Source: Candidatus Hydrogenedentota bacterium (GTDB taxonomy: Bacteria; Hydrogenedentota; Hydrogenedentia; Hydrogenedentales; CAITNO01). From it: 33,759 nt of DNA. The notes beneath the pieces were generated by a model. It saw nothing but the letters and a program-made list of their open reading frames with translations. It did not search any database and had not been told where the DNA came from. Every line of letters begins with the position of its first letter. Position 1 is the stretch's first letter. Where the stretch lies: NCBI GenBank assembly GCA_012730045.1, contig JAAYBR010000087.1, forward strand, positions 1 to 33,759, in the 5' to 3' direction. Position numbers and translations under genes: made by a program. Shown here in pieces: positions 23,138 through 33,258 of this stretch.

Positions 23138-25867
23138 TTGATTACCCGCCTGTTGACAGCCCTTTTCGGCACCAGCGCCGAGCGCGACCTGCGCCGGCTC
23201 TCGCCCCTGTGCGACGCCGTCCGCGAGCACGGACGACGCGTGAGCGCCCTGACCGACACCGCCCTGCGCGCCCAGACGGGCGTGTTCAAGGAGCGCCTGG
23301 ACCGGGGCGCCCCCCTGGACGACCTGCTTCCGGAGGCCTTTGCCGTGGCCCGGGAGGCGGCGAAGCGGGTGGCCGGGCTGCGCCCCTTTGACGTGCAGAT
23401 CATCGGCGGCATCGTGCTCCACCGGGGCGGCATCGCCGAGATGGTCACGGGCGAGGGCAAGACCCTGGTCGCCATCCTGCCCGTGTACCTGAACGCCCTC
23501 GCGGGGCGCGGCGTGCATGTGGTCACGGTGAACGACTACCTGGCCCGGCGCGACGCGGAGTGGATGGGGAGCATCTACCAGGCCCTCGGGATGTCCGTCG
23601 GCCTGATCCAGCAGGACATGAACACCCACGAGCGGCACGTGGGCTACCGGGCGGACATCACGCACGGCACCAACAGCGAGTTCGGGTTCGACTACCTGCG
23701 CGACAACATGGCGACGCACCCGTCCTACCGCGTGCAGCGCGAGCTGAACTACGCCATCGTGGACGAGGTGGACTCGATCCTCATTGACGAGGCGCGGACG
23801 CCGCTGATCATCTCCGGCCGCCCGGAGAAGAGCAGCGAGATTTACATCAAGGTGGACGAGGTGGTCCGGAGGCTCCGCAACGAGGAGCATTTCACGGTGG
23901 ACGAGAAGCAGAACTCCATCATCCTCACGGACGAGGGGATGGATGCCTGCGAGAGACTGCTCGGCATCGAGGACCTGTACGCCAACGAGACCATCGGCCT
24001 GGTCCACATCATCCAGCAGTCCCTGAAGGCCCACGAGTTCTTCAAGAAGGACGACGAGTACATCGTGCGCGACGGCGAGGTGCTGATCGTGGACGAGTTC
24101 ACGGGCCGCGTGATGACGGGGCGGCGCTGGTCGGACGGCCTGCACCAGGCCGTGGAGGCCAAGGAGCGGGTTCCCATCCGCTTCGAGTCGCAGACCGTGG
24201 CCACGGTCACCTACCAGAACTATTTCCGCCTGTACGACAAGCTGGCGGGCATGACGGGCACCGCCCTGACCGAGGCCGTGGAGTTCCAGAACACCTACAA
24301 GCTGGACGTGCACACGATCCCGACGAACCTGCCCATGGTCCGCGCGGACATGACGGACCTCATCTTCGGCACGGAGCACGGAAAGTTCACCTACGTGGTC
24401 CGCGAGATACAGCGCGTCCACGAGACCGGCCGGCCCGTGCTGGTGGGCACCGTCTCCGTGGAGAAGTCCGAGGAGGTGTCGGAGATGCTGCGGCAGGCCG
24501 GCATCGTGGACTTCCAGGTGCTCAACGCGAAGCACCACGAGCGCGAGGCGGCCATCGTGGCCAACGCGGGCAAGCGCGGCGCGATCACCATCGCGACCAA
24601 CATGGCCGGCCGCGGCACGGACATCAAGCTGGCGGAGGGCGTTCGCGAGCTGGGCGGCCTCTACATCATCGGCACCGAGCGCCACGAGTCGCGCCGCATT
24701 GACAACCAGCTCCGCGGCCGCTGCGGCCGCCAGGGCGACCCGGGCACCACGCGTTTCTATGTGAGCCTGGAGGACGAGGTGGCCCGTCTCTTCGGCGGCC
24801 CGCGCGTGAAGAAAATGCTGGAGTGGTTCGGCAGCAACGAGGAGATGGACGACGAGCCGCTGAGCCAGCGGATGGTCTCCCGCTCCATCGAGCGCGCGCA
24901 GCGCCAGGTGGAGATGCACAACTTCGAGATCCGCAAGCACCTCCTCGACTACGACCTGGTCATGGACAAGCAGCGCAAGTACATCTACGCCCTCCGCCGC
25001 GAGGTCCTGGAGGACCGCGACGTCACCGGCCGCCTCGAGGAGATGTTCCGCAACATCATCTGCGACGCCCTGGAGGAGTTCGCGCCGGAGGAGACGCCGG
25101 CCTCGGAGTGGGACCTGGACGGCATGGAGCGCGCCCTGCGCAACCATTTCGACCTCGACTTCCAGCTGGAGCCGCCGGCGGACGAGGAGATCCCCCAGCC
25201 GATGGAGGACTTCCTCTTCGACCAGGCCGTCGCGGCGTACCGGGGGCGTGTGGCGGGGCTGGCCGACGACATCCGGAAGCACTACCGGGAGCAGGTGGGC
25301 GGCGACGACACGCACATTGACTTCCAGCGGATCGCCCGCAAGCGCATCCACGACTTGGAGCTGATGGTGCTCCTGCGCACCGTGGACGACTACTGGATCA
25401 AGCACCTCTACGAGATGGACTACCTCCGGGAGTCCGTCAACCTGCGCGCCTTCGGCCAGAAGGACCCCCTGCTGGAGTACAAGCAGGAGGGGCTTGAGCT
25501 TTTCCAGGAAATGATCCGGAGCATTGACGAAACGGTCACGCAGATGCTGTTCCGCCTCACGGACCCGGAGCAGGCCAAGAGCCGCGCCCCGGGGCGCCCG
25601 GGCGGTCCGGACCCCTACAAGCAGCTCAGTGAATACGCCTACATCTCGGCGGACAAGCAGGCGGACCGCAGTTTCGCGTCCATGGACACCAGCCGCTTCA
25701 TGCTCGGCGGCAAGCCCCGGCAGGTGACCGAGGGCGGCCAGAGCCCCGTGGCCGAGGCGCCGAAGCAGAAGCCTGTGCGCGTGGTGGACAAGACGGGGCC
25801 GAACGACCCGTGCCCCTGCGGGAGCGGCAAGAAATACAAGAAATGCTGCGGAAAGCTAAACTTCTAG
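23138..25867 (+). CDS. secA: Preprotein translocase ATPase SecA
   Basis: This 909-residue motor drives Sec-dependent export through SecYEG. Family alignment starts at the first residue (ITRLLTALFGTSAERDLRRL), so the TTG at 23138 is the start; no in-frame ATG or GTG precedes it. Motifs include Walker A GEGKT (105-109), the DEAD-type VDEVDSILIDEAR (208-220), and GRGTDI with the arginine finger region GRCGRQGDPG in the second RecA fold. The helical scaffold and wing follow, then a C-terminal zinc-binding SEC-C tail (Cys892, Cys894, Cys903, Cys904) that binds SecB or lipid. The zinc tail shows it is a complete, SecA1-like form. Its end overlaps the transglutaminase-like gene by 25 bases. Confidence 0.97.
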   Translation: MITRLLTALFGTSAERDLRRLSPLCDAVREHGRRVSALTDTALRAQTGVFKERLDRGAPLDDLLPEAFAVAREAAKRVAGLRPFDVQIIGGIVLHRGGIAEMVTGEGKTLVAILPVYLNALAGRGVHVVTVNDYLARRDAEWMGSIYQALGMSVGLIQQDMNTHERHVGYRADITHGTNSEFGFDYLRDNMATHPSYRVQRELNYAIVDEVDSILIDEARTPLIISGRPEKSSEIYIKVDEVVRRLRNEEHFTVDEKQNSIILTDEGMDACERLLGIEDLYANETIGLVHIIQQSLKAHEFFKKDDEYIVRDGEVLIVDEFTGRVMTGRRWSDGLHQAVEAKERVPIRFESQTVATVTYQNYFRLYDKLAGMTGTALTEAVEFQNTYKLDVHTIPTNLPMVRADMTDLIFGTEHGKFTYVVREIQRVHETGRPVLVGTVSVEKSEEVSEMLRQAGIVDFQVLNAKHHEREAAIVANAGKRGAITIATNMAGRGTDIKLAEGVRELGGLYIIGTERHESRRIDNQLRGRCGRQGDPGTTRFYVSLEDEVARLFGGPRVKKMLEWFGSNEEMDDEPLSQRMVSRSIERAQRQVEMHNFEIRKHLLDYDLVMDKQRKYIYALRREVLEDRDVTGRLEEMFRNIICDALEEFAPEETPASEWDLDGMERALRNHFDLDFQLEPPADEEIPQPMEDFLFDQAVAAYRGRVAGLADDIRKHYREQVGGDDTHIDFQRIARKRIHDLELMVLLRTVDDYWIKHLYEMDYLRESVNLRAFGQKDPLLEYKQEGLELFQEMIRSIDETVTQMLFRLTDPEQAKSRAPGRPGGPDPYKQLSEYAYISADKQADRSFASMDTSRFMLGGKPRQVTEGGQSPVAEAPKQKPVRVVDKTGPNDPCPCGSGKKYKKCCGKLNF

Positions 25868-27330
25868 TCCCCGCCGTTGTCATCCTCCTCTGGGTGACGA
25901 TGATGGGAATCCTGGTCCACCGCGAAGTCATTGTCCCCCGCCTCCACCCCTCCCTCGCCGCGGCGCGCGTCACCGAGCCCCAGGACATGTGGATGGGCCT
26001 CTTTTACGGCGAACGCCGCATCGGCTTCGTCCACTGGTCCACCACCCCGGAGACGCGCGACGACGACCCCGGCTACCGCCTCCGCTTCCAGGCGCGCATG
26101 AGCCTGCCCGTCATGGGCGCCGGCGTCGCCGTGGCCCTGGAGGGCGGCGGGTGGCAGTCCGCCCTGCTCGGCCTGCGGGAGTTTGATGTCAGTTTCCGTT
26201 CCGGCGACCAGGACATGCGCATCCTCGGAACCGTGGAGAAGGACCGCATCCGCGGCACGGTGGAAACCGGCGGGGAGACCACCCCGCTGGAGCTGCCCGT
26301 GGCCGGGGGGCTCTCGCTGGGCAGCGGCATGGGCCTCTCCAGCATGAGCATGCCCCCGCTCTCCCCCGGCGAGACGGTCTATGTGGAGACCTTCGACCCC
26401 ACCACCATGTCCGTCGGCCGCGCGAAACTGGAGGCCGTGGAAAAGGCGGCGCTCACCGTGGGCGGGCAGGCCGTCGAAACGGTCCTCATCAACACCACCA
26501 TCGGCGGCATGACCACGCGCGCCTGGGTGAACGACAAGCAGGAAGTGGTGCGCGCGGAGACGCCCTTCGGCCTGAACCTGGAGCGCATTGACCCGCGCGA
26601 CGCCCTCACCCCCCTCAGCGACGACGAGCAGGTGGACATGGTGCAGCGGCTGGCCGTGGTCCCCACGGGCAGCCGCCCGGTCCGCGACGCGGTCCGGATG
26701 CGCATTCGCGTGGACGGCGTGCCGGGCGAGCTGCTGCCGCCGGACGGGCCCGCCCAGCGGCGAAACGGGAGTGAGTACCTGCTGGAACAGCTTGCCCCGC
26801 CCGCGCCGGACGGGGAGACGGAAATGATCACAGGGCCGGAGGCGGAGCGGCACCTGCGCACGGACGCCTTCATCACCGTGGACAACCCGAAAATCCGGGA
26901 GCTGGCCGCAGAAATCACGGGCCAGGAGGAGGACCTCTGGACCCGGGCGCTCAGGGTCCACGACTGGGTCCACCAGAACATCGAGAAGACGGCCACGATG
27001 AGCATGCCCAGCGCCGTCGAGGTGCTGCGGACGCGGCAGGGCGACTGCAACGAGCACAGCGTGCTGTTTGCCGCGCTGGCGCGCGCCGCGGGCGTCCCCG
27101 CGCGCATCGCCATCGGCCTCGCCTGGAGCGAGGCGCTGTCGGCCTTCGGCTACCATGCCTGGGTGGAGGTGTACGCCGGGCGGTGGATCCCCATGGACCC
27201 CACCTTCGGCCAGCCAACGGTGGACGCCACGCATCTGAAACTCTTCGACGGCAGCCTGGAGGAGTGGCCCCGTCTGCTCGGCTACGTCGGCAACCTTAAG
27301 ATTGAAGTGCTTGAAGTGGAGGGACCATGA
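25843..27330 (+). CDS. Membrane-anchored transglutaminase-like protein
   Basis: This 495-residue protein has an N-terminal transmembrane anchor (about 5-24), a large beta-rich extracytoplasmic region (25-330) and a transglutaminase-core domain near the end. The catalytic triad is intact: Cys402 in GDCNEHS, His438 in GYHAWVEVY and Asp452 in MDPTFGQP. Such domains act as proteases, amidases or crosslinkers. The ATG at 25843 lies inside the secA end and is needed to include the anchor. Its stop overlaps the next start (ATGA), so it is translationally coupled to the ABC ATPase. The four-gene arrangement suggests it works with the exporter at the membrane. Reaction and substrate are unknown. Confidence 0.85.
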   Translation: MLRKAKLLVPAVVILLWVTMMGILVHREVIVPRLHPSLAAARVTEPQDMWMGLFYGERRIGFVHWSTTPETRDDDPGYRLRFQARMSLPVMGAGVAVALEGGGWQSALLGLREFDVSFRSGDQDMRILGTVEKDRIRGTVETGGETTPLELPVAGGLSLGSGMGLSSMSMPPLSPGETVYVETFDPTTMSVGRAKLEAVEKAALTVGGQAVETVLINTTIGGMTTRAWVNDKQEVVRAETPFGLNLERIDPRDALTPLSDDEQVDMVQRLAVVPTGSRPVRDAVRMRIRVDGVPGELLPPDGPAQRRNGSEYLLEQLAPPAPDGETEMITGPEAERHLRTDAFITVDNPKIRELAAEITGQEEDLWTRALRVHDWVHQNIEKTATMSMPSAVEVLRTRQGDCNEHSVLFAALARAAGVPARIAIGLAWSEALSAFGYHAWVEVYAGRWIPMDPTFGQPTVDATHLKLFDGSLEEWPRLLGYVGNLKIEVLEVEGP

Positions 27331-28109
27331 CCGAAACGGCCGCAATCCGCACCGAGGGGCTCACCAAGCATTTCGGCGAGAAGGTGGCGGTGCACGCCCT
27401 GGACCTGGACATCGCCCCCGGCACCTTCTACTGCTGCCTGGGCCCGAACGGCGCGGGCAAGACGACGACCATCAAGATGCTGACAGGCCTGCTCCACCCC
27501 AGCGGCGGAAGCGCCCTCCTCGGCGGCCATGACATCCAGAAGGACCCGCTGGCGGCCAAGCGCCTGCTGGGCTATGTGCCGGACCACCCCTTCCTCTACG
27601 ACAAGCTCACGGGCAACGAGTTCATGCAGTTCGTCGCCGGGCTCTACCGGATGACCCCCGCCGAATACGCGGAGCGGTGCGGTCCCCTGCTGGAAATGTT
27701 CGAGATCGCCGCCGTGGCCGACCAGCTCATCGAGGACTACAGCCACGGCATGCGCCAGAAGCTCTCCTTCGCATCGTGCTTCCTGCACGACCCGAAGATC
27801 GTGGTGGTGGACGAGCCGTGGGTCGGGCTGGACCCCAAGAACATCCGCTTCGTCAAGGACTTCCTCAGGCGGCGCTGCCGCGAGACGGGGCTCACGGTGT
27901 TCATGTCCACGCACACCCTGTCCATCGCCGAGGAGATCGCCGACGTCGTGGGCATCATCCACCGGGGCCGGCTCCTGCGCGCGGGCACGGTGAACGAGAT
28001 CAAGGCCCTGCGCCACACGGCCGGCGGCTCGCTGGAGGACGTCTTCCTGGAGATCACCCGCGACGACGAGGAACCCGGCGACGCAAACGGGGGCGCCGCA
28101 CGCGCATGA
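27327..28109 (+). CDS. ABC-2-type transporter ATP-binding protein
   Basis: This 260-residue ATPase energises the permease encoded next to it. It has Walker A GPNGAGKTT (39-47), Walker B IVVVDEP (158-164) and the H-loop in STHT (His196). The signature loop reads YSHGMRQK (138-145) instead of LSGGQ, a form common in NatA/ABC-2-type exporters. The Q-loop region is GYVPDHP, with no Gln. The start ATG overlaps the transglutaminase stop and its own TGA overlaps the permease ATG, so the three genes are coupled. Cytoplasmic face of the inner membrane. Confidence 0.95.
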   Translation: MTETAAIRTEGLTKHFGEKVAVHALDLDIAPGTFYCCLGPNGAGKTTTIKMLTGLLHPSGGSALLGGHDIQKDPLAAKRLLGYVPDHPFLYDKLTGNEFMQFVAGLYRMTPAEYAERCGPLLEMFEIAAVADQLIEDYSHGMRQKLSFASCFLHDPKIVVVDEPWVGLDPKNIRFVKDFLRRRCRETGLTVFMSTHTLSIAEEIADVVGIIHRGRLLRAGTVNEIKALRHTAGGSLEDVFLEITRDDEEPGDANGGAARA

Positions 28110-29800
28110 ACCAGGTGCTCACCGTCATCCAGGCGAGACTGCGCATGGCGCGGCACGAGATCGTCGGCGTCCGGAACGAGTCGCGCCTTAAGGTGGGGGT
28201 CATCTCCGTCTCCGCGCTCCTGCTACTCTCCGGCATGTTTGTCTTCTTCTTCTCCGGGTTCCGGTGGATCGTCGCCTTCGGCGGGCGCGGCGGGCCGGAG
28301 TACAACTTCGGCGAGCTGCTCATGACGCGCCTGCTGGGCGTCCTCTTCCTGTCCCTCTTCATGCTCCTGGTCTTCTCGAACGTCCTGGTCTCCTTCGCCA
28401 CCCTCTACCGGTCCCACGAGGTCAAGCGCCTGATGCTGTCGCCCCTGCGCTTCGACCACATCTTCCACGCCCGCTTCTTCGAGTGCGTGGCCTTCAGCTC
28501 GTGGTCCATCGCGTTTCTCGGCGCCCCCATGTTCCTCGCCTACGGCCTGAGCATGGGCGCGCACCCGGTGTTCTATCTGGCGCTGGCGGCCTTCTTCCTC
28601 CCCGCCATCATCATCCCCGCCTGCCTCGGCTGCATCATCACCATGGTTCTCGTGCGCATATTCCCCCGCGTGCGCCCCGCGTGGATGGCCCTTCTGGGCG
28701 CCGTGGCCGTGGGCGGCTTCTTCCTGTACATCCGCCACATCCTCCGGGGCCAGCAGATTTCCGACGACACCATCCTCCCGGTCTTCCTCCAGACCACGGC
28801 GCGCATGCAGTCGTTCCTCCTGCCGAGCCACTGGGCGTCCCAGGGCATCCTCGCGGCCAGCCGCTTCAAGGTCGGAGAGGCCCTCTACTGGTGGACCACC
28901 CTCGCCTCCACCGCCCTGTTCCTCCTGCTCGTGTCGGGATGGCTGGCGCGGCTTCTTTACTATCCGGGGTGGTCGTGGCTGGCCGGTCAGGACCGCCAGC
29001 GGTTCCGGCCGCTGAACCGGGGCGCCCTGAACCGCCTCGCCGGCGTGATGCGCCTGGTGCCGGAGCCCGCCCGCTGCCTGTCCGTGAAGGACGTGAAACT
29101 CTTCTGGCGCGACCCCACCCAGTGGTCGCAGTTCGTCATCTTCTTCGGCATCATGGCGATTTACATCGCCAACCTGCGGAACACCTCGAAGTTTTACGAG
29201 CAGGAAATGTGGCGGAGCTGGATCGCCTGCCTGAACGTGGGCGCGGTCACCCTGATTCTGGCCACGCTCACAAGCCGCTTCGTGTTCCCCCTCGTCAGCC
29301 TGGAGGGGCGGCGCATGTGGATCATCGGACTGGCCCCCCTCACCTTCGCCCAGGTCGTCCGCCAGAAGTTCTGGATGAGCGTGGCCACCAGCGCCGCCTT
29401 CACCATCGGCCTCGCCTTCCTCTCCGCACACATGCTCCGCCTGGAGCCGGTCTACTTCCTCATGACCGTGTACACCGTCACCCTGGCCAATTTCGGGCTG
29501 GCGGGGCTGGCGGTGGGCCTGGGCGCCCTTTATCCCGTGTTCAAGGAGGAAAACCCGGCCCGCATCGTCAGCGGCCTCGGCGGCACCCTCAACCTCCTGC
29601 TCAGCGTGGGGTATATCGCGTGGATGGTGGCGGCGCTCACCCTCATCATGCAGTGGCGCGCCCTGGGGCTCTTCACCGGCGGCGCGGCCTTCCGCTGGGC
29701 CCTGGGCGGCGTCATGACGCTGGACCTCGCCCTCACCCTGGCCTGCTGCGTCCTGCCGATGAAAATGGGCCTGAAAAACCTTCAGAATATGGAGCTTTGA
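28106..29800 (+). CDS. ABC-2-type transporter permease
   Basis: This 564-residue integral membrane protein has about twelve hydrophobic segments in two groups of roughly six (about residues 30-290 and 340-560), separated by a polar loop with LSVKDVKLFWRDPTQWSQF. That is the size and pattern of large fused ABC-2 permeases, where two half-permeases are joined. The ATG at 28106 overlaps the ATPase stop (ATGA); the frame opens far upstream inside the ATPase gene, which is rejected. Together with the ATPase it should form an exporter. Cargo is unknown; lipid-linked or peptide cargo would fit coupling to an extracytoplasmic transglutaminase-like enzyme. Confidence 0.88.
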   Translation: MNQVLTVIQARLRMARHEIVGVRNESRLKVGVISVSALLLLSGMFVFFFSGFRWIVAFGGRGGPEYNFGELLMTRLLGVLFLSLFMLLVFSNVLVSFATLYRSHEVKRLMLSPLRFDHIFHARFFECVAFSSWSIAFLGAPMFLAYGLSMGAHPVFYLALAAFFLPAIIIPACLGCIITMVLVRIFPRVRPAWMALLGAVAVGGFFLYIRHILRGQQISDDTILPVFLQTTARMQSFLLPSHWASQGILAASRFKVGEALYWWTTLASTALFLLLVSGWLARLLYYPGWSWLAGQDRQRFRPLNRGALNRLAGVMRLVPEPARCLSVKDVKLFWRDPTQWSQFVIFFGIMAIYIANLRNTSKFYEQEMWRSWIACLNVGAVTLILATLTSRFVFPLVSLEGRRMWIIGLAPLTFAQVVRQKFWMSVATSAAFTIGLAFLSAHMLRLEPVYFLMTVYTVTLANFGLAGLAVGLGALYPVFKEENPARIVSGLGGTLNLLLSVGYIAWMVAALTLIMQWRALGLFTGGAAFRWALGGVMTLDLALTLACCVLPMKMGLKNLQNMEL

Positions 29801-29820
29801 GAAAGAGAGGAGACGCCCCC

Positions 29821-30216
29821 ATGATCGAGGTGCCCGTGGAAACCCGCGCCCACACCCAGTTTGTGCCCCTCAACACCCTGCTCCAGCAGATCATCCGCGA
29901 GCATGGCCCCGAGAACGGCGTCCTGCATGTCCACATCCCCCATACCACGGCGGGCATCACCATCAACGAGAACGCCGACCCGGACGTGGTCTCCGACATC
30001 ACGGGCACCCTTGAACGCCTGATCCCCTGGGAAAACGGCTACGCCCATGACGAGGGGAACAGCGCCGCCCACCTCAAGGCCAGCCTGATGGGCTTCAGCG
30101 TCACCCTCCCGGTCGAGAACCGCAAACTCCGCCTCGGCACCTGGCAGGGGGTCTACTTCTGCGAATTCGACGGCCCCCGCCATCGGAGAATCTGGGTCAC
30201 CCCCCTCCCCGCCTGA
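29821..30216 (+). CDS. yjbQ: YjbQ/UPF0047-family protein
   Basis: This 131-residue protein has the conserved core of the YjbQ family: VHIPHTTAGITINENADPDV, AHDEGNSAAHLKASLMG and LGTWQGVYFCEFDGPRHRRI. The E. coli member can replace thiamine-phosphate synthase when overproduced, but the normal role of the family is not settled. The histidines and acidic residues expected at the trimer active site are all present. The ATG at 29821 has AGGAG about 8 bases upstream, 20 bases after the permease stop, so it is probably the last gene of the secA-exporter operon. No link between YjbQ and export is evident, and the position may reflect shared transcription only. Confidence 0.93.
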   Translation: MIEVPVETRAHTQFVPLNTLLQQIIREHGPENGVLHVHIPHTTAGITINENADPDVVSDITGTLERLIPWENGYAHDEGNSAAHLKASLMGFSVTLPVENRKLRLGTWQGVYFCEFDGPRHRRIWVTPLPA

Positions 30217-30501
30217 GCATTCGGCAGACTCTTCCTGCACCCCGCCCATCAAGCGACTGCCGCAATTCACCCCTGTTCTGCTCGATTATGAAGCACATGC
30301 CTCCGCGCACATCGGCATTCTTCCGACAATTCGGCCCATCACCGCCCTTTCTTCCTCCCCATTATCAGGCTGAAACATGAGGTTTGGGGTTGTTTTTGTT
30401 TTGTTGTTTGTTTTTATGTTTGCGGGTGTTCGCGCAGCCCTGAGATTGGCATGCTTCCTGCCCCTTCAAAAGCGCGAAAAACCGTAAGGAGATCGAATAC
30501 C
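30217..30501 (+). other. Leader region of clpB with a G/T-rich tract
   Basis: No gene fits this 285-bp gap. From about 30381 to 30430 the plus strand is almost entirely G and T (runs of TTTG). A weak promoter (TTGTTT, 19 bp, TATGTT at 30415-30420) may lie in it. No CIRCE element (TTAGCACTC-N9-GAGTGCTAA) and no clear sigma-32 heat-shock promoter were found, so the control of clpB cannot be read. The upstream half looks like unstructured sequence. Confidence 0.4.
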
Positions 30502-33099
30502 ATGGCACGTTTGGACAAACTGACCATCAAATCCCAGGAGGCCCTGGCCGAAGCGCTGGAGCTGGCGGCGGATCAGGGGCATCCGGAGCTTTCCGGCCTG
30601 CACCTGCTCATCGCCCTCGCCCGGCAGGAACAGGGGGCCGTGGGGGCCATTCTCCAGCGGATCGGCATTTCCCCCGCCCAGGTGGAGCAGGCGGCACAGG
30701 CGGCGCTGGAGCGCACGCCCCGTGTGTCCGGCGCCCACGGCCAGCCCGGTCTGGGCCATGAGGCCCAGCAGACGCTGGACGCAGGCTGGAAGTCGGCCCA
30801 GAGCCTCAAGGACGAATATCTCAGCACGGAGCATATCCTGCTTGGGCTGTTGTCGGCCAAGGGGGAGGCCGCCCGCGTGCTGCGCGGGGCGGGGGTGACC
30901 GAGGACGCCGTGCTGCACGCCCTGAAGGAGGTGCGGGGCACCCAGCGGGTGACGGACCCCAACGCCGAGTCCACCTACGAGGCCCTGGAAAAGTTCAGCC
31001 GCGACCTGACCCAGCTCGCCCGGGCGGGCAAGCTGGACCCCGTGATCGGCCGCGACGAGGAGATCCGGCGCGTGGTCCAGGTGCTGTCCCGCCGCACAAA
31101 GAACAACCCGGTGCTCATCGGCGAGCCGGGCACCGGCAAGACGGCCATTGTGGAGGGGCTGGCCCAGCGCATCGTGGCGGGGGACGTCCCCGAGGGCCTG
31201 AAGAACAAGCGCGTGGCCTCGCTCGACCTGTCGGCACTGGTCGCGGGGGCCAAGTTCCGGGGCGAGTTCGAGGAGCGCCTCAAGGCGGTGCTGAAGGCGG
31301 TGCAGGAGGCGGACGGCCAGGTGATCCTCTTCATTGACGAGATGCACACCCTCGTGGGCGCGGGGGCGGCCGAGGGGTCCATGGACGCGTCCAACATGCT
31401 CAAGCCGGCGCTGGCGCGCGGCGAGCTGCACTGCATCGGCGCGACCACGCTGGACGAATACCGCAAGCATGTGGAGAAGGACGCCGCGCTGGAGCGGCGG
31501 TTCCAGCCCGTGTTCGTCTGCGAGCCGTCCGTGGAGAACACCATCGCCATCCTGCGCGGGCTGAAGGAGCGCTACGAGGTCCACCACGGCGTGCGCATCC
31601 AGGACAGCGCGCTCGTGGCGGCGGCCACCCTGAGCCACCGGTACATCGCCGACCGCTTCCTCCCCGACAAGGCGATTGACCTGGTGGACGAGGCGGGGTC
31701 GCGCCTGCGCATCGAGATTGACAGCATGCCTTATGAGATAGACGTGGTCGAGCGCCGCCTGCGCCAGATGGAGATCGAGCGCCTCGCCCTGCAGAAGGAG
31801 AAGGACCGGGCGGGCCTGGAGCGCCTGCGCGCCCTGGAGGGGGACATGGCGAACCTCCGCGAGGAGCTGAACGCGAAAAAGGCGGGCTGGCAGCGCGAGA
31901 AGGCCGCCATCGAGGAGATCCGCGGACTCCAGGCGCGCATGGACGAGGCCCGCCGCGAGGAGGAGATCGCCGAGCGCCGGGGGAACCTCGGGCGGGTCGC
32001 GGAGCTGCGCTACGGCGTGCTCAACGACCTGCAGCGCCGGGTGGAGGCCGCGCAGGCGCGGCTGGCGGACATCCAGAGCGGCGGCAGCTTCCTCAGCGAG
32101 GAGGTGACGGCGGAGCACATCTCCAAGGTCGTCTCCAACTGGACCGGCATCCCCGTGGACCGCCTGCTCGAGGGGGAAATGCAGAAGCTCCTGCGGCTGG
32201 AAGAGGTCATCGGACAGCGCGTCATCGGACAGGAGGAGGGCGTCCGCGCCGTGTGCGACGCCGTGCGCCGCGCGCGCGCCGGACTCAAGGAGCCCGAGCG
32301 GCCCATCGGCTCCTTCATCTTCCTCGGCCCCACGGGCGTCGGCAAAACCGAGCTGGCCCGCGCGCTGGCCGAGGCCCTTTTCGACGATGAGAACGCCATG
32401 GTCCGCGTGGACATGTCGGAGTACATGGAGAAGCACTCCGTCTCCCGGCTCATCGGCGCGCCCCCCGGCTATGTGGGGTACGACGAGGGCGGCCAGCTCA
32501 CCGAAGCCGTGCGCCGCCGCCCCTACAGCGTGCTCCTTCTCGACGAGATCGAGAAGGCCCACCCGGACGTGTTCAACGTCCTCCTGCAACTGCTGGACGA
32601 CGGCCGCCTCACGGACAACCAGGGACGGACCGTGGACTTCCGGAACACGGTGGTCATCATGACCTCCAACCTGGGCAGCGAGGCCTTCGGGGAGGGGGCA
32701 AGTGACCTGGTCAGCGCCGGGGACCTCGTGCGCGCCGTGCTCCACCGCCATTTCCGGCCCGAGTTTCTCAACCGGATTGACGACATTGTCGTGTTCCACC
32801 CGCTCACCCCCGCCGACATCCGCCGCATCGTGGATGTGCAGATGGCGCGGGTCGCCAAACGGCTTGCCGAAAGGGAGTTGACGCTGGAACTGACGCCGGA
32901 GGCCGGGGACCTTCTCGCCGCGCAGGGGTACGACCCCGTCTACGGCGCGCGGCCCCTCAAGCGCGCGATTCAGCGGCTGCTGCTCGACCCCCTGGCCCGC
33001 GAAATCCTCACAGGCACCATCCCCGACGGGGCGAAGGTCAGGGTCGAAAGGGACGGGGACGCGCTCCGGTTCCGGACGCGCGAAGGGGGGGAAGACTAG
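30502..33099 (+). CDS. clpB: ATP-dependent disaggregase ClpB
   Basis: This 865-residue hexameric AAA+ chaperone rescues aggregated proteins with DnaK. It has the two-repeat N domain (about 1-145), the first ATPase domain with Walker A GEPGTGKT (207-214) and [14 protein letters not shown] coiled-coil middle domain (about 405-530) follows, which is unique to ClpB and absent from ClpA or ClpC. The second ATPase domain has Walker A GPTGVGKT (609-616) and [13 protein letters not shown]. The length is normal. No ClpP-binding IGF/L loop is seen, which fits ClpB. The ATG at 30502 has AAGGAG about 10 bases upstream. It converges on a very small gene 12 bases away. Confidence 0.97.
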   Translation: MARLDKLTIKSQEALAEALELAADQGHPELSGLHLLIALARQEQGAVGAILQRIGISPAQVEQAAQAALERTPRVSGAHGQPGLGHEAQQTLDAGWKSAQSLKDEYLSTEHILLGLLSAKGEAARVLRGAGVTEDAVLHALKEVRGTQRVTDPNAESTYEALEKFSRDLTQLARAGKLDPVIGRDEEIRRVVQVLSRRTKNNPVLIGEPGTGKTAIVEGLAQRIVAGDVPEGLKNKRVASLDLSALVAGAKFRGEFEERLKAVLKAVQEADGQVILFIDEMHTLVGAGAAEGSMDASNMLKPALARGELHCIGATTLDEYRKHVEKDAALERRFQPVFVCEPSVENTIAILRGLKERYEVHHGVRIQDSALVAAATLSHRYIADRFLPDKAIDLVDEAGSRLRIEIDSMPYEIDVVERRLRQMEIERLALQKEKDRAGLERLRALEGDMANLREELNAKKAGWQREKAAIEEIRGLQARMDEARREEEIAERRGNLGRVAELRYGVLNDLQRRVEAAQARLADIQSGGSFLSEEVTAEHISKVVSNWTGIPVDRLLEGEMQKLLRLEEVIGQRVIGQEEGVRAVCDAVRRARAGLKEPERPIGSFIFLGPTGVGKTELARALAEALFDDENAMVRVDMSEYMEKHSVSRLIGAPPGYVGYDEGGQLTEAVRRRPYSVLLLDEIEKAHPDVFNVLLQLLDDGRLTDNQGRTVDFRNTVVIMTSNLGSEAFGEGASDLVSAGDLVRAVLHRHFRPEFLNRIDDIVVFHPLTPADIRRIVDVQMARVAKRLAERELTLELTPEAGDLLAAQGYDPVYGARPLKRAIQRLLLDPLAREILTGTIPDGAKVRVERDGDALRFRTREGGED

Positions 33100-33111
33100 G
33101 CGGGGAAGAGA

Positions 33112-33258
33112 CTACTTCTTCTCGAGGATGACGAGGAAATCGTTGTAACTTCTGCCGTGGTTGGCGGTGACGGACACGACCACCCAGCCGTCCGCCAGCA
33201 GGTCGTCGAGTTTCTCCTTGCCGGAACCATTGGATTCGATAATAAGCGATGTCTGCAT
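33112..33258 (-). CDS. Small DUF4177-like protein (48 residues)
   Basis: The C-terminal part of a longer open frame reads as a compact conserved-looking protein. It contains a helix followed by LLADGWVVVSV (24-34) and FLVILEKK at the end, like the GxEGWELVSV pattern of DUF4177 proteins. The ATG at 33258 is the best start, with only a weak site (GCGGGA) upstream. Upstream of it the frame continues through palindromic repeats and is not coding. Function is unknown; the gene is supported by the motif and by sequence quality compared with its surroundings. Confidence 0.5.
   Translation of the reverse strand: MQTSLIIESNGSGKEKLDDLLADGWVVVSVTANHGRSYNDFLVILEKK

Noticed and set aside
30217-30501. Heat-shock control site for clpB
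   Set aside because: I looked for CIRCE and a sigma-32-type promoter and found neither; the G/T-rich tract has no known regulatory meaning.
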